From Cycas panzhihuaensis (taxonomy: Eukaryota > Cycadophyta), in the NCBI GenBank assembly GCA_023213395.1, contig CM041465.1, forward strand, positions 162,757,741 through 162,821,740: a stretch of 64,000 nucleotides of DNA, written 5' to 3'. Under the pieces are notes generated by a model that had not been told where the DNA came from, ran no database searches, and saw only the letters and a program-made list of their open reading frames with translations. Positions 36,431 through 47,559 of this stretch are shown piece after piece (positions within the stretch are counted from its first letter, which is position 1; every line of letters begins with the position of its first letter). The position numbers and the translations under genes were made by a program.

Positions 36431-36900
36431 TTCAAATTCTAAAATTTTGGGCACGGGGAGACAGACATAAACTACTCCAAATGTTGGAATCTGATAATAT
36501 AGTCTTGGAGGATACAAGTTATGACTCTGAACTGATGAGTACACATCCAGCACCATCTTTTGAAGATAGCAAAGTTAACAAAGGCAAAGCCATTATAGAA
36601 GAACCATCCTCTCCACCTTTAGTTGACAAAGGCAAAATAGTGGTAGAAGGACCATCTTCCTCAAGCACATCAACATCCTCCTCACAAAATAATCATTTTA
36701 ACGAACATGATGAGAACCAAGAAGTTAGAGAAATGAGGACATCATTCCTAACTCGAGGATCTCAAGAAGCCCACTAACTCAATAAGGACATACGACCAGA
36801 TGAGGTGGGAAAAACTAACACTCAAAGTGCCCATAGAGTAAGGATATAGGAATTATTATATACTGAGCTTGAACCAACAGAATTGTACCTTACTCTTAAT
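36431..36900 (+). pseudogene. Copia A integrase-RT linker
   Basis: The 36481-36777 frame (MLESDNIVLEDTSYDSELMS onward) is acidic and Ser-rich, with a twice-repeated motif of about 20 residues (NKGKAIIEEPSSPP and DKGKIVVEGPSSSS). It has no catalytic domain and corresponds to the variable linker of Copia polyproteins. Confidence 0.7.
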
Positions 36901-38367
36901 GAAGAGCCCTTAACGTACCAAGAAGTTGTAAAGCATACAACTTGGAGAAACACCATGAATGAAGAGTACTAATCTCTTATCAAGAATGGTACATGGGAGC
37001 TCGTTGATCTACCACTTGGCAGAAAGGTAGTTCAAAATAAATGGGTGTTGAAAAACAAATATAGATCAAACGAGACCCTTGAAAAACACAAGGTGATGTT
37101 GGTAGCTAAAGGATTTACACAAAGGGAAGGCATCGACTACACTGAAGTCTTTGAACCTACAACCAAGTGGCCTACAATTAGAACTCTTGTAGCCTTGGCT
37201 ACTCAATAGGGTTAGAAAATCCACCAACTCGATATTAAGATTACGTTTCTTAATGGATATCTTGAAGAAGAAATTTACATGGCTCAGCCAGAAGGATATG
37301 AGATCGAAGGTCAAGAGCATAAGGTTTGTAAGCTTAAAAAGTCCTTGTATGGCCTTAAATAAGCCCCTCACGCTTGGTTTGCCAAGTTGTGTGAAAGGAT
37401 GAGGCAACTTGGATATGAGGTTTATGATTATCAAGATATTAATACAACATTATTCATCAAGCGCCATAAGGATAAAGTCACTTATTTCATAATCTTTGTG
37501 GATGATATGCTAGCAACGGGTAATAGTGAATAGACAATAAGCTAGCTGAAAAAGGACCTTGGCAAAATGTTCGAATTGTCTGACCTCGGTTTGATGAAAT
37601 ATTACTTGAGAATTAAAGTAACATAAAAGAATAGAAAAAATTTCCTCTCCCAAGAAAAATACATCAATGAGCTTCTAACCAAGTTTTAGTTAGAAGATGC
37701 TCGACTAGTGATGTTACCTATGGACCCTAACACCAAACTCTCAACTAAAGGTGACACTAGGGAGACAGATGCAACACTCTATAGGAAACTTGTAGGTAGT
37801 CTCATCTACACTACCAATACAAGGCCAGATATTATACACTCTATCGGCATTCTTGCTCGTTATATGACAAATCCTAAGCAGAATTATTGGCAGGCAGTAG
37901 TGTGAGTATTGAGATACCTTAAGATGGTTAGTAAATAGGGTCTGTTATATGAACCTAATTTAGACTTTACAAGAGATAAAGATACAGGAAGATCTATGTC
38001 TGGGTATGTAACATTTTTTGGAACATCACCAATATCATGGAGATCTAGATGACATAAGATAGTTGCTGATTCAACTGTTGAAGCTGAATACATTGCTGCT
38101 TTTGAGACCAGTAAAGAGGTGATATGGCTAAGAAAATTATTGGAAACATTGAATATCACCCAAACAAGTCTTTATGTGGATAATCAATCAGCAATCTGCA
38201 TGGCAAAAAATCATGTATTTCATAATCGTACCAAACACATAAGTACGAAAGTCCACAGGATTAGGGAACTTGTTCATGATGGTACAATTCAATTGGATTA
38301 CTGCCTCATAGCAGATCAAGTGGTCGATATCTTCACCAAACCATTGCAAAGGGTGAAGTTTGAATAG
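36901..38367 (+). pseudogene. Copia A reverse transcriptase and RNase H
   Basis: RT opens with GTWELVDLPLGRKVVQNKWV and contains [50 protein letters not shown] (followed by a stop for Gln) and the catalytic IFVDDML (about 37494-37512). RNase H carries RKLVGSLIYTTNTRPDI, STVEAEYIAA, LYVDNQSAICMAKN and TKHISTKVHRIRE, and ends at 38367. About a dozen in-frame stops, several at expected Gln or Trp codons. Family certain. Confidence 0.92.
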
Positions 38368-38444
38368 TTCTGAAGGTAGCTCGGCCTTAAGGCCTCCATC
38401 TTTGATTGATTAAAGAAGATGGCAATAGGATCATCATACTCTGT

Positions 38445-38610
38445 TCTATTCATGAAAACTCCTTGTGGGGGCGAAAGAATAAGAGTAAGTCTCTACTCTA
38501 TCCTCTTTGTGAAAACCCCATGTGGGCATAAAAGGATAAGGATTGTACTTGTTTTAGAAAATCAGAACTTATGAAAACCCAAAAGGGCATAGGGGGTGAC
38601 CAAACAGTAT
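38445..38610 (+). repeat. Imperfect tandem repeats in Copia A 3' UTR
   Basis: Three diverged units of about 60 bases, each starting with a form of ATGAAAACYCC-TGTGGGC (about 38452, 38509 and 38571). They sit between the RNase H stop and the polypurine tract. Function unknown. Confidence 0.6.
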
Positions 38611-38844
38611 ATGGAGACTTAGTAGATTAAGCTGCACATTTAAGCTACTTGGCTATCAGGCTACATCAAAGAGCCACCTTAGCCATTTTGATTTATAAAA
38701 GGAGCTATAGATCTTAGAAAGTTCATGGGTTTTTATTCTCCATGAGGGTTTTTCCACAAAAGTGTCATTTAGAATTTTAATGTAATAATGAGGCTCAAAT
38801 AAAGACCTCATAAAATAGATTTTCTAAAAATGACCTTCCACCAT

Positions 38845-39164
38845 TAAGGGGGGGATTGAAAGAGGTTAATATATCAAGGTCATTTGTGTAGATTAATTAT
38901 GTGACCTTAGGATATGTTATTAGCATTAGTCTCTTAATAAAATGCACTTTATGTGTATTTAGATATAATTTTGGGTTCATGTCATTAAGCAGAAAAATCC
39001 TAACCCTAATGCTCACCCTCAATAATAAAAAGTGAAATCTCAAAGAGGGAATCATTATTTCACTCTCACCTCTAAGCTTGCTCTCATATTTCATTTTCTT
39101 TTTCATTTTCCATTGCCATTGTATACATGTGAGTGATTTATCTCCTAGATCCATCATTCCTTCA
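38845..39164 (+). repeat. Copia A polypurine tract and 3' LTR
   Basis: AAGGGGGGGAT (38846-38856) directly precedes the LTR start TGAAAGAGG at 38857. The LTR is 308 bases and ends CATTCCTTCA, followed by the target duplication CATTC. Confidence 0.93.
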
Positions 39165-39169
39165 CATTC

Positions 39170-39200
39170 CCAGTAGCCAGGAAACACTGCCCCCTTAGAA
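39170..39200 (-). repeat. Tat-like element 3' LTR start and polypurine tract
   Basis: 39170-39186 completes the Tat 3' LTR; on the minus strand it starts TGTTTCCTGGCTACTGG, matching the 5' LTR start at 59664 (TGTTTCCCAACAACCAGG). The adjacent bases read, on the minus strand, TTCTAAGGGGGCAG, a polypurine tract that primes plus-strand synthesis. Confidence 0.85.
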
Positions 39201-39649
39201 GCAGAGCTTCACTGCTTGGAAGCGTGATGCGATGGCGAATGTTGGCAACACAAAGGTTAGTAATATACAAAAAATACATCGGTGTCGTTGTCCAAGGGCG
39301 ATGGCAAGTGTCATGGCAGAATGCATGGACAAGGAGGAGAGTGGGACAACATCAGGGCTACCTATGCATCACCCTAAAGTCTAATGAGAGAGAAGGCAGA
39401 TGAGGGAGATGCCCCCATCACACATGTACAAGGTGAATGGCAATGACAATCATGAACACGATCAACCAAATGCTATGAATGAGAGATATGCACATATGAA
39501 AGTTGGAATGATGGGGGCTTTATACCGATGGTATTACAGAGAATGAAGGGAAGAGAGATAAACCTGATGGTCACTATAGTTTAACCTCATTAGTGGCAGG
39601 CTTTCAGAGGTGTGAATAGGTCACAAGATGGAGGATGGGACGAACTCAG

Positions 39650-40209
39650 AACCAAGGTGCTTGGGTAACTCGATAGGTTCCTCAAGGAGGATCATCAAGA
39701 AGAGGGATACAACGCTTAAGGATGCGACGAATGAGGTCGTTTGCCTCAGTGTTTTGGACTCAGGGAATATGTTGGATGTTTACAAAAGAGAAATGAGATA
39801 GGATGGACCTAGTAGTCGAAGCGAGGGCTCTTAAGCACGGGCAACATACCTGGTAAACCTGGGTAAGATGCGACACGACGATCTGAGAGTCGTAAAGCAG
39901 GATGATGGGACTGTGGTAGAAATGAAGTGCATCAGTAAGGGCTTTAATAACAGCTGTGTATTCAGCTTTATTATTTATGGCCTCAGGAAGGAAGACCCCA
40001 GAATGCATATAGTTGTACTCGGAGGGGTCACGGAGGATCCGCATGACAGTAGAAGGGCCTAGATTGCCACGACTTCCTCTGTCGGTGAAGATAAAAAATG
40101 CCATAGTGAGAAGATGAGGGTTTTCATTGGGCGGCGAAAGAAAAAAAGCGATGATGGGGTCGATAAATAAAGAGAAAGAAAGAGAGGTAGCGATAGGATT
40201 ACGAAGCAC
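39650..40209 (-). pseudogene. Extra RNase H ORF outside pol in the Tat-like element
   Basis: The open frame 40209-39760 encodes a type 1 RNase H fold. Motifs in order: FIFTDRGSRGNLGPS (first Asp, with the usual following Gly replaced by Arg), NNKAEYTAVIKAL (catalytic Glu), LLYDSQIVVSHL (second Asp), then IQHIP, one stop for Arg, and TEANDLIRRIL carrying the last acidic position. So a nearly complete domain of about 150 residues has only one stop. It runs in the same sense as gag-pol, about 450 bases before the polypurine tract and far downstream of integrase. Tat-lineage elements are known to carry a second, archaeal-type RNase H; this is my best interpretation. A captured host RNase H gene is the alternative. 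Confidence 0.75.
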
Positions 40210-40268
40210 TCGAAAGGCTATGAATAAGGATCGTGAAGGACAGAAGAGTCCTGAAAAGAGGCTACCTG

Positions 40269-40934
40269 TGTTAGATAGTATAACAATAATGTTTTGGAGA
40301 CTAAAATTTTGATAGGTTGGTAGAGCAGTTTCTCTCCCAAACTTCCTCGGGGGATTCTAAGGGGGATGGAAGCCCCCCTTGGCCAGGGGAGGGGGGGTGT
40401 GGGGGGTGTTGAAATGCCCCCTGTAAAGAGGGGGTTCGGGGGCGATAGCCCTCGACCTAAAAAGCTAGCACTAAAAAGCATACTAAATTGTAAAGAGAAT
40501 CAGGGTCATTCACTTAAAATACCCTAGATTATATGGTCGAGATTTATGCCTTGTATGACTCTCTCATATAGCCTAATTTAGGGTGTTTTTTTTATTATGT
40601 TGATGGTGTTTAAGGTATTGGATGTATTGTGAAGAGTTGAGCAGCTGGTTATTGTTGCTGTGAGAATTCTGCTACAGATTATATATATTTCTCCATTCTT
40701 TGATAATAAAAATCGATACATTTCCTTTGTGGATGTTTCCCTAGTACACTGCTAAGGTTTTACCATATTATATCGAGTGTATATGTGATGCTTTACTTTC
40801 TTATTCATTTTATTGTATTATCTCTGGTTTAAAAACTTGCATGTTAAATTTTAGTTTTGATTCCTATAACTAGTTGCAAAATAGTTTAGATCTTGGTAGT
40901 GATTTCAGGTTATTGGTACCTTGTCTTCTCAACA
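40269..40934 (+). repeat. Copia B 5' LTR
   Basis: Starts TGTTAGATAGTATAAC, ends TTCTCAACA. Contains a G-rich block (about 40384-40412) with four or more G tracts able to form a G-quadruplex, and a GGGGGTTCGGGGGC segment after it. The primer-binding site TGGTATCAAAGCC follows at 40937. Confidence 0.93.
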
Positions 40935-41019
40935 AATGGTATCAAAGCCACTTTTAGTTTTGCAGTAAGTTTGTGAAGGTTTTGGTGTCGCATTTTTCTA
41001 CACCAAATAGTGAAATTAG

Positions 41020-41790
41020 CAAATGCAAAGTTCGAGGTGGAGAAATTTAATGGCAAGAACAACTTCAAGTTGTGGAAGTTGAAAGTGTATGATGTTCTAA
41101 TATAACAAGGTTTGTACAGAGGTCTTACAGGCAAATCGAAGAAACCCGCAGGGGTGGACGATGATGAATGGGATGATTTAGATAAAAGGGCTCTTAGTAC
41201 AATACGATTGTGCTTTACAGATGAAGTTCTATTTAACATAATAGGGGAGCAAATAGTAGCAGGACTATGGACTCGGTTGGAAGGCTTGTATATGACCAAA
41301 TCAGTGACGAATTGAATCTACTTGAAGAGACAACTTTACTCATTACGAATGAAGTAAGGTATAAAAATTACTAACCATTTAAATATTTTCAATACTCTTA
41401 TTTGTCAATTGGCTAGTATCAATGTCACAATTGAGGATGAGGACAAGGCTATTACCTTGTTATGTTTAATACCAGAATCCTAGGATAATATTATCACCTC
41501 AATTAGTTTTAGCACTACAAATGAATTAGACTATGATTTTGTTATGAGTTCTTTGCTGATAGAAGAAGTGAGGAGGAAGTCTAGTCTTGAAACCTCCACA
41601 CCAGAAGCTATGACAACAAGGGGTAGAACAATTGAGAGAGGACAAAGCTCCAAGGACATATCAAGGTCAAATTCAAAAGGCAAGAAGAGTAAGCTTAGAT
41701 ATTGGCACTGTAATAAGACATGTCACCCTAAGAAGGAATGCTACAAAAGGAAGGAGTTTTAGAAAAAGGAAGATCCTTGCTAAAGAATCT
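41020..41790 (+). pseudogene. Copia B gag
   Basis: Reads FEVEKFNGKNNFKLWKLKVY, DDDEWDDLDKRALSTIRLC, LWTRLEGLYMTKSVTN, LYSLRMK, LICQLASINVTIEDEDKAIT and LLIEEVRRKSS, the well-known gag core of TNT1-like Copia. The zinc knuckle is YWHCNKTCHPKKEC, its first Cys now Tyr. Stops near 41104, 41314, 41356 and 41482. Confidence 0.9.
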
Positions 41791-41849
41791 AATTAGGTGG
41801 AGTCGATTCAAGGTACAGATGATGATGTCTTGGTCGCTTGTAATGTTTC

Positions 41850-43190
41850 TCATTATCATCATGATTGATTATTAGATTTGGGTGCTTCACACCACGTGTC
41901 CACACAAGAGTTAGTTCTCATTGTACCAACCTCTTGATAGTGGTGATGTGCTTATGGGAAATGAAGTTTCTTGTAAGACAGTAGGCATTAGTAGCATCAA
42001 AATTAAAATATTCGATGGTTTAGTGAGAACATTAACTGAAGTTATACATGTACTTGATCTAAAAAGATATCTGATTTCCTTGGGTGAACTAGATTCTAGT
42101 GGTTATAAGTACACATGTTATGAAGGAGTCTTAAATATATCAAAGGGCGCCTTGGTTGTTATGAAAGCCCTAAAGAAAGGAAACCTTTACATTTTAGTGG
42201 GAAGTACAAATGTCAACCATACAGCTACAACATCAAAGACTGTAGAAGATTCATCTCAGTTATGGCATCAGAGAATTGGGAACATGAGTGAGAGAGGACT
42301 TAAGGTGCTGATGAACTGTAAGTTACTTCCTAACTTACAATTTTCAGAGTTGGATTTTTATAAACATTGTATTTTTGGAAAGCATTGTAGACTCATGTTT
42401 AAAATAGGGAGTCACACTAATAAAGGTGTTCTAGATTACATACATTCAGATGTGTGGGGACTAACCCCTACAATATCTTATGGAGGATCATTATACTTTG
42501 TCATATTTATAGATGATTACTCCAGAAAGGTATGGGTCTATTTTTTGAAAATGAAATCTAAAGTTTTTAGTATGTTTAAGCAGTTCGAGGCTCTAGTTGA
42601 GAAGAGCACTGGCAAGTCAATCAAATGTTTAACAACTGATAATGGAGGTGAGTTCAACTCCTTGGGATTTAAGAACTATTGTAGAGAAGCTAGGATCAAA
42701 AGGTATAAGACCACTAGCTATACTCTGCAATAGAACGGCATAGCTAAGTACATGAATAGGACACTATTAGAAAGAGAAAGAAGCATGCTAATTAATATAG
42801 GAGTGGAGTAGGGCTTATGGGTAGAAGCTGTTCAAAAAACTTACTATTTGGTAAACAGGTCACCATCACTTGCAATAGATTGCAAGATTCCTGAAGAGGT
42901 ATAGACTAGACATCCATGTAACTATTCAAATTTGAAAGTTTTTGGTTGTGATGCTTATGCCTTGACTAATAAAATTCAACATTCAAAGTTAGACCAAAAA
43001 TCCAAGAGATGTATCTTTGTTGGTTATGGTAATAGAGATGGTATGAAGGGATATAGGTTGTGGGATCCTACTGCCCACAAAATCACTATTAATAGAGATG
43101 TTGTATTTGATGAATATTCCTTTCTAAAATTAGATAGTGTAGAAGTTGAAGTGAAATAGGAGCATAAAGTTAAATATCAATAGATCAAAT
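41850..43190 (+). pseudogene. Copia B protease and integrase
   Basis: The protease site reads LLDLGASHHVS (DSG changed to DLG) near 41872. The long frame 41921-42733 covers the protease end, the zinc module (LWHQRIGNMSERGLKVL, then FYKHCIFGKHC with one Cys altered) and the core (YIHSDVWGLT, CLTTDNGGEFNS). Downstream, a stop replaces Gln before NGIAKYMNRT, where the catalytic Glu is Lys. The C-terminal motif LKVFGCDAYA and CIFVGYGNRDGMKGYRLWDP are intact. Integrase is inactive by the Glu to Lys change. Confidence 0.92.
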
Positions 43191-43270
43191 TTGAAACCCA
43201 ACCATCTTTGGAAACAGAAGAACAGGAAGATCTTTCTAAAGATGAATCTGTAGTAGATTTATAGGAGTAT

Positions 43271-44925
43271 GTGGACACTCCTCTACCAATTGTTAGAAGA
43301 TCTACACGAGTTAGTCATCCACCTGATAGGTACAACCCTTCTATTTCTATTGGTTTGGTTTCTAATGATGGTGAGCCTACATGTTATCAGGAAGTAGTAG
43401 ATGATATCCATAGTGAGAAGTGGAAGAGGGCTATGCACGAAGAGATAGACGCTTTAAAGAAAAATAATTCATGGGATTTGGTAGAACTTCCACATCAGAG
43501 GAAGATTGTTAGTTGCAGGTGATTTTTAAGAAGAAAATAGATGTTGATGGAAAGGTTGATAAATACAAGGCAAGACCTGTGGCTAAAGGCTTTGCACAGA
43601 AAGTAGGTATTGATTTTCACAAGATCTTTTCACCAGTTGTCAAACTTATTTCAATTTGAGTTCTGTTAGTATTGGTAGCTTCTCTTGATTTATAGTTGGA
43701 GTAGTTAGATGTAAAAATAACTTTTCTACATGGAGATTTAGATGAGAAGATCTATATAGATCAGCCAAAAAGGTCTGTACAAGATGGCACGAAAAGACTT
43801 GTTTGTAGGCTCAAGAAATCATTGTATGGCCTGAAGCAATCACCTAGGTAATGGTACAAGAAGTTTGATGCCTTCATAGAGAGCTAAAATTTCAAAAGAA
43901 GTAAGTATGATCATTATGTTTACTTTAAATTCCTAGACAATGGCTTATTCATTATCTTAGTATTATATGTGGATGATATGATGGTTGCAAGTAAAAGCAT
44001 GGCAGAAATCAATAAGTTAAAGGCTCAATTATCTAAGACTTTTGATATGAAGGATTTAGAAGCTACAAAATAAATCTTAGATATGGAGATACATAGAGAC
44101 AGAAAAAATGGTAATCTATAGTTATCATAGCATAAATATATGGAGAAGGTACTAACTAGGTTTACTATGGCAAATGTGAAACCAGTGAGTATCCCATTGG
44201 CTTTCCATTTCAAGCTTTCTTTCAGTATGAGTCCTAATAATGAAGAAGAAAAGGATTATATATCTCGTGTGCCTTATGCCAATGCAGTAGGAAGTTTGAT
44301 GTATACCATGGTATGTACAAAACTTGACATTTCACATGCAGTCGGTGTAGTTAGAAGGTTTATAGAAAATCCAGGAAAGGAACATTGGGTAGCAATGAAA
44401 TGGATGCTTCGATATCTGAGAGGCACAAGTGACTATTGCATCACCTTTGGAGGAACAGGTAATCATGTTTGTGGATATGTTGATTTAGACTTTATAGGAG
44501 ACTTAGATAAGAGAAGGTCTACTTCACGTTATGTATTCACTCTTGTGAATGGTCTAGTTAGTTGGATGTGAAAATTATAAAGCACAATTGCATTATCGAC
44601 TACAGAAGCTGAATATATTGCTGCAGCACATACTTGTAAAGAAGCAATCTAATTATAGGGTCTATTGGTTGAGCTTGGAAGGAAACAGAACAAGGTAAAG
44701 GTATTTTGTGATAGTCGAAGTGCCATTTACCTAGCAAAGAATCTAGCTTATCATAGTAGGATATAGCATATTTCTCTTAAGTACCATTTTGTTAGATAGG
44801 TTGTGGAAGCAAATGGAGTGGCACTTGAGAAGGTTAACACAAAATAGAATTATGATGATATGTTCACAAAACCAGTACTATTAGAGAAGTTCAAATGGTG
44901 TTTGATTTCTCTTGGCTTGTAAGAA
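43271..44925 (+). pseudogene. Copia B reverse transcriptase and RNase H
   Basis: Begins with RRSTRVSHPPDRY, WKRAMHEEIDALKKNNSWDL and a frameshift near 43515. RT motifs are [46 protein letters not shown] and LYVDDMMVA (about 43963-43990). RNase H shows PYANAVGSLMYTMVCTKLDI, STTEAEYIAAAHTCKEAI, FCDSRSAIYLAKN and ISLKYHFVR. Stops throughout. Confidence 0.92.
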
Positions 44926-44970
44926 AGGTGATGAATAGTCCAGAAAAGTTATCAGGTAAATTGTTGTCAA

Positions 44971-45638
44971 GGTGAAGATTATTAGATAATGTGATAATAA
45001 TGTTTTAAAGGCTAAAATTTTAACAGGTTGGTAGCGCGGTTTCCCCCCAAACTTTCTCGGGGAGTTCCAAGGGGGGTGGGAGCCCCACTTGGTTGGAGGG
45101 GTGCGGGGGGTATTGGAATGCCCCCCACAAAGAGGGGGTTCAAGGGTGATATCCCTCGACCCAAAAAGCTAGCACTAAAAAGCATACTAAACTGTAAAAA
45201 GAATCAGGATCGTTTGCTCAAAATACCCTATATTCTATGGTCGAGATTTGTGCCTTATATGACTCTCTCATATAGCTCAATTTATGATGTTTTTTTCATT
45301 ATATTGATGGTGTTTGAGGTATTTGATGTACTATGAAGAGTTGGGCAGCTGGTTTTTGTTAATGTCAGCATTCTGCTACAGATTATATATATTTCTCCAT
45401 TCTTTGATAATAAAGATCTATGCCTTTCCTGTGTGGATGTTTCCCTAGCGAATTACTAGGGTTTTACCACGTTATATCAGGTGTATATGTGATGTTTGGA
45501 TTTCTTATTAATTTTATTATATTATCTCTAGTTTAAGAACTTACATGTTAAATTTTAGTTTCGATTCCTGTAACTAGTTGCAAAATAGTTTAGATCTTGG
45601 TGGCAGTTTCAGGTTATTGGAACCTTATTTTCTCAACA
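44971..45638 (+). repeat. Copia B polypurine tract and 3' LTR
   Basis: GGTGAAGAT precedes TATTAGATAATG at 44980 (a TG to TA change against the 5' copy). The LTR ends TTTTCTCAACA. Alignable along its length with 40269-40934. Confidence 0.92.
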
Positions 45639-45643
45639 ACTTG

Positions 45644-46765
45644 GAGGCAAGGGAACTGACCCGATTGAGAGGCAGGGAATGACAGTAGAAAGAGCCCTTT
45701 TAGGGTCCCAAAGGTCACTAAAAGGACCAAGGCACAGTCTATAATGAAGGAGGCACTCCCTTTGGGAGCCCCAAAGACTTGGACTGGTAATAAAAACGGA
45801 TCCAGGGCAGAAAAATAATCCAAATGAGTATAAATATGAGTATGTTTCGGAGCGGTGTGAAAATTGAGATAGAAGGGATCTGCAAGAGACTGAAGGGGTC
45901 ATCATAAGTCCGCTAAAGAGGCTTAAAATGGAGGCTATGGAGGCGGAATAGGGGATGGACCCAAAAAGCAAAAGCAACGAGGGTAAGGAGATAATCACGA
46001 GGGCTATCGCAATAGAAAGAAAGGAAGAGGTGTCCTCTGGGGCCTCTGTGTATATAAAGGAAGGAGGGTGAAAACGAGATTTATTTTGAAGGGCTCACGA
46101 TCAATTTAGAGCTATTCCTCTACACAATGGAGTACTACTCAAATTTAGAGGCATGAAGAAGGAGATCTGATTGTTGGATCGATGAGCAGAGGTGGTCGAC
46201 ATGACCAGGTTGACAAGATGGTGATGGCCAGGCCAGATCTAGCAAGTGGATTGCCCTTGGCCTTTTCCATTTCGTCGATTGAAAATAATGGCTTTTAAAA
46301 TTTTTTTGAGCTAGTTTTATCCCCTTAAGGGTGATTTGGAACACTCTGGAGCCTGGTTGGGGCCCAAACAGGGGGAGGCCTAGGGCATTAGGTGGCCCTG
46401 GTCCTAGTGGGCCTAACTTTGGCCCACTCTGACAAAAATTTTAGGATTTTGGAGTCCTCCCTCTCCCCCTTTATGGGGGAGAAACAAGGGCCCCACGGCA
46501 AAGATCATGGTGTCGTAGAGTGTACCGCAGGGCCACTGACGGGATTCTAAAATTTCAGTAGGGCCCATATCAAACTCTGCGGTACCACTGAGTTTGAGGT
46601 GGGGTTGAGAGGAATAGAAGGAAAAAAGAAGAAAGAGGGCCCAAGAAGGTGCCAAGCTCAGCCTGGAGGGGTAAGAGGCAACCTGAAGGCAACTAGGCAT
46701 GGCATGGAGTGTGCTTAGATTGACTATTAGATGGTTTCATAGGCGGTTATCATGGTGGACACTAG
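45644..46765 (-). other. Tat-like internal spacer with TATA-like site
   Basis: Non-coding internal DNA of the Tat-like element between the antisense gene relic and the RNase H ORF (they are contiguous once Copia B is removed). On the minus strand TCCTTTATATACACAG (about 46052-46067) resembles a TATA box about 450 bases upstream of the RNase H start. Short open frames on the minus strand have no recognisable family. Confidence 0.5.
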
Positions 46766-47330
46766 GAGAACATCAGGGTTACGATGATGAACTTAATTGA
46801 GATGATGTCGCAGGGTGACATGCAGACTTTAGGGCATTGTGGGTTGCTAAAGATTATTAGGATGTCGCAGTACGCATCAGATCAGTGTCTCCTGGTAGAC
46901 ATAGTCTCCCATTGGGACTGTAGGCAACATGTCTTCTACCTTCCCTAAGTAGGGGACATTACTATCACACTATGTGGCATCAAGAGGATCTTGGGAGTAC
47001 TAGTAGGAGGAGCACTAGCATCATTAGGTACATTGCCTAGCACCGATGCTACTCACATGGAGGTGGCCATGTATTTCACGAGCTAGGGCAGGTGGGACCA
47101 ACAAGGGGTGTTGGTACATACTATGGTGATGTCGCAGATTTCTCGGATGAGGAAGCTTATCATGTTAGGCATTCTATATCAGATTTCTTAGAATCAAAAT
47201 TACAGGGATATACCAGGCAAGAATGGCCACGGTAAGAAGATGCAAGGCTAAGGAGAGACTAGATTAGGCTACCTTGATAGCAGTGAACATGATCGCATAA
47301 CTGGACGCTATTAGGGTGGCAGGGAGAGGT
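46766..47330 (+). pseudogene. Antisense plant-mobile-domain-like gene relic
   Basis: One plus-strand frame (46766-47215) reads TMMNLIEMMSQGDMQTLGHC, GLLKIIRMSQYASDQ, LLVDIVSHWD, RQHVFYLP, a stop, VGDITITLCGIKRILGVLVG, then MEVAMYFTS, a stop and GRWDQQGVLV. The succession of a short helix, W, a HxFxLP box, GDITITL (compare GEMTVTLEDV) and LGVLVGG follows the plant mobile domain (aminotransferase-like, PF10536) found in MAIL1-type proteins and in several transposons. Only three stops (TAA, TAG, TAG) occur in about 150 codons. After 47215 a frame change leads to TLIAVNMIA and further fragments. It lies antisense to gag-pol between integrase and the extra RNase H. Assignment is by motif recognition, not search. 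Confidence 0.6.
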
Positions 47331-47559
47331 AACTTTTCATATGTACCCTATTGCAATGTTAGTTTTTTACCCACTTTGAGGCGATAGCACCACTAGAGGG
47401 CCCTACCCTATCTCGGTGAGAGTACCCATGGTACACAGGTGGCAGACTTAGTTTAGGGGGACCAAGGACTAGGTACACAGCTAGAGATTTGTGGAGGCGG
47501 CATTGCTAGACCTCCTCACCTTGGTAGACTATACAGTTGATCCATATAGAGGGGTACAT

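Larger units (their letters stand above)
31507..39164 (+). mobile_element. Copia A, complete but decayed element in the Tat 3' LTR
   Basis: LTRs at 31507-31819 and 38857-39164 both begin TGAAAGAGGTTAAT. A 5-base target duplication CATTC lies exactly on both sides (31502-31506 and 39165-39169). Removing the element restores the Tat LTR text found at 59641-59655. The order gag, protease, integrase, RT, RNase H is that of Ty1/Copia. By eye, the LTRs differ at about two dozen sites, nearly all transitions, plus one small indel. Confidence 0.95.
40269..45638 (+). mobile_element. Copia B, complete decayed Tork/TNT1-like element
   Basis: LTRs at 40269-40934 (666 bases) and 44980-45638 (659 bases). 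Target duplication ACCTG left (40264-40268) and ACTTG right (45639-45643), one transition apart. It splits the internal region of the Tat-like element between its extra RNase H and the spacer at 45644. The polyprotein order is gag, protease, integrase, RT, RNase H. Gag wording resembles TNT1-type (Tork lineage) Copia elements. The LTR is the same family as Copia C. Confidence 0.94.

Noticed and set aside
37066-37434. 122-residue minus-strand frame
   Set aside because: Antisense shadow of the Copia A reverse transcriptase.
38452-38600. Possible CRISPR-like spaced repeats
   Set aside because: Only three diverged units in a plant retrotransposon 3' UTR; no constant repeat and no cas genes.
45614-46344. 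Minus-strand frames that could be a membrane protein
   Set aside because: Short, overlapping, without starts or family motifs, and located in the Tat internal spacer; composition alone is not evidence.
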